Assembly: GCF_000021745.1 (NCBI RefSeq)
Contig: NC_011666.1
Location: forward strand, 1,488,001 to 1,552,000
DNA: 64,000 nucleotides
Direction: 5' to 3'
Source of the DNA: Methylocella silvestris BL2
GTDB lineage: Bacteria > Pseudomonadota > Alphaproteobacteria > Rhizobiales > Beijerinckiaceae
Position 1 is the first letter of the stretch; the number at the start of each line of letters is the position of its first letter. The position numbers and the translations under genes were made by a program. Positions 63,613-64,000 of the stretch are shown in pieces. The notes under the pieces were generated by a model that saw only the letters and a list, made by a program, of their open reading frames with translations, was not told the DNA's origin and did not search any database.

Positions 63613-64000
63613 ATGGTCCCAACTGACAAAGACGCTCCCGAGCCGGAGTCGCCGCCAGGCGCCGATAGCCCGCTGCCGCCGGAGTTCGATTTCGCCGTCG
63701 AGGATGGCGATGAGGAGATCCAGGACTTCGCCGATCTCGACCTTCCCGAGGACGACGCCGCCCCCGCCTCGGTGCGGCGCGGCGCGGCCGTCATCCGCAG
63801 CTTCTGGCGCCAGGCGCCGCAAGGTCCCGGCGTCTATCGCATGATCGCCGCCGACGGAGAGGTGCTCTACGTCGGCAAGGCGAAGAGCGTGCGCAAGCGG
63901 ATCGCCAGCTATATGCGCCCGCTCGGCCACAACAACCGGATCGCGCGGATGATCGCGCTGACCGCCTCGATGGTCTTCATCTCGACCAGCACCGAGACGG
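63613..64000 (+). CDS. uvrC: UvrABC system protein C, N-terminal part (cut by window edge)
   Basis: 129 codons seen, frame open at the window end. After an acidic N-terminal extension (VEDGDEEIQDFADLDLPEDD) comes the GIY-YIG nuclease: QAPQGPGVYRMIAADGEVLYVGKAKSVRKRI split across strands, with the Tyr and Lys of YVGKAKSVRKRIASYM and HNNRIARMIALTASM. It makes the 3' incision in nucleotide excision repair. The ~60-residue extension is longer than in E. coli; ATG 63613 has no good ribosome-binding site, so the true start could be internal. Confidence 0.93.
   Translation, partial: MVPTDKDAPEPESPPGADSPLPPEFDFAVEDGDEEIQDFADLDLPEDDAAPASVRRGAAVIRSFWRQAPQGPGVYRMIAADGEVLYVGKAKSVRKRIASYMRPLGHNNRIARMIALTASMVFISTSTET

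Overview
The window is GC-rich alphaproteobacterial chromosome, most likely Hyphomicrobiales (Rhizobiales), possibly a Beijerinckiaceae/Methylocystis-type methylotroph. The support is the alphaproteobacterial forms of AccD (zinc-finger cysteines lost), AddAB, the HWE-type histidine kinase, SdhAF4/DUF1674, DUF2948 and DUF6894, plus a PQQ-type dehydrogenase fused to cytochrome c. Family and genus are inferred from protein style only. Gene density is about 90 percent and the content is mostly housekeeping, broken by several small accessory insertions.

Layout. 1-5.5 kb: the serine pair serA (cut by the window edge) and serC, held apart by about 3.9 kb carrying a membrane protein, an AraC regulator, and a divergent MarR/FAD-monooxygenase pair with twin operators. 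5.8-10.2 kb: argG, a Gly/His-rich secreted protein and the 5-oxoprolinase operon pxpABC. 10.3-17.5 kb: a J-domain protein, a Spy-like LTxxQ protein, a hypothetical, an HWE kinase and polA. 17.5-25.2 kb: two tandem DUF6894 genes behind a perfect FNR/FixK box, a headless CCA-enzyme-like protein following fadB, and an oligopeptide ABC exporter/importer without binding protein. 25.2-29.6 kb: a propeller-gene scrap, a Phd/VapC module, then trpA-accD-folC.

29.7-36 kb: two secreted beta-propeller proteins (one with a cytochrome c tail), glutaminase, a transglutaminase, queD-queE and trxA with a clear terminator. 36-42.7 kb: addBA. 42.8-45.6 kb: a TPP riboswitch followed by a 23-codon leader ORF and overlapping thiO-thiS-thiG-thiE. 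45.7-49.2 kb: a winged-helix/TPR regulator, a palindromic intergenic repeat, a 4-OT tautomerase and an AmpG-like MFS protein. 49.3-50.5 kb: a compositionally distinct two-gene cassette of a Panacea/SocA-type protein and an unrecognised partner, the best candidate here for a poorly described toxin-antitoxin system. 50.6-59.7 kb: heparinase-like protein, rsmB, SdhAF4, pheS (without pheT), aminopeptidase P, murA-DUF2948 and a small basic protein. 59.9-64 kb: tRNA-Thr(GGU), a decayed glycosidase-like gene, a small exported protein, an 0.8-kb AT-rich spacer with several palindromes and a DnaA box, a PA0069-type radical SAM protein and the start of uvrC.

How it works together: thiazole and thiamin-phosphate synthesis under TPP control, 7-deazaguanine precursor synthesis, fatty-acid synthesis (accD) and beta-oxidation (fadB), recombinational and excision repair (addAB, polA, uvrC), and glutamate metabolism (pxpABC, glsA). 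Junctions where normally adjacent genes are separated (serA/serC, trpA from trpFB, pheS from pheT) coincide with accessory genes and mark rearrangement points.
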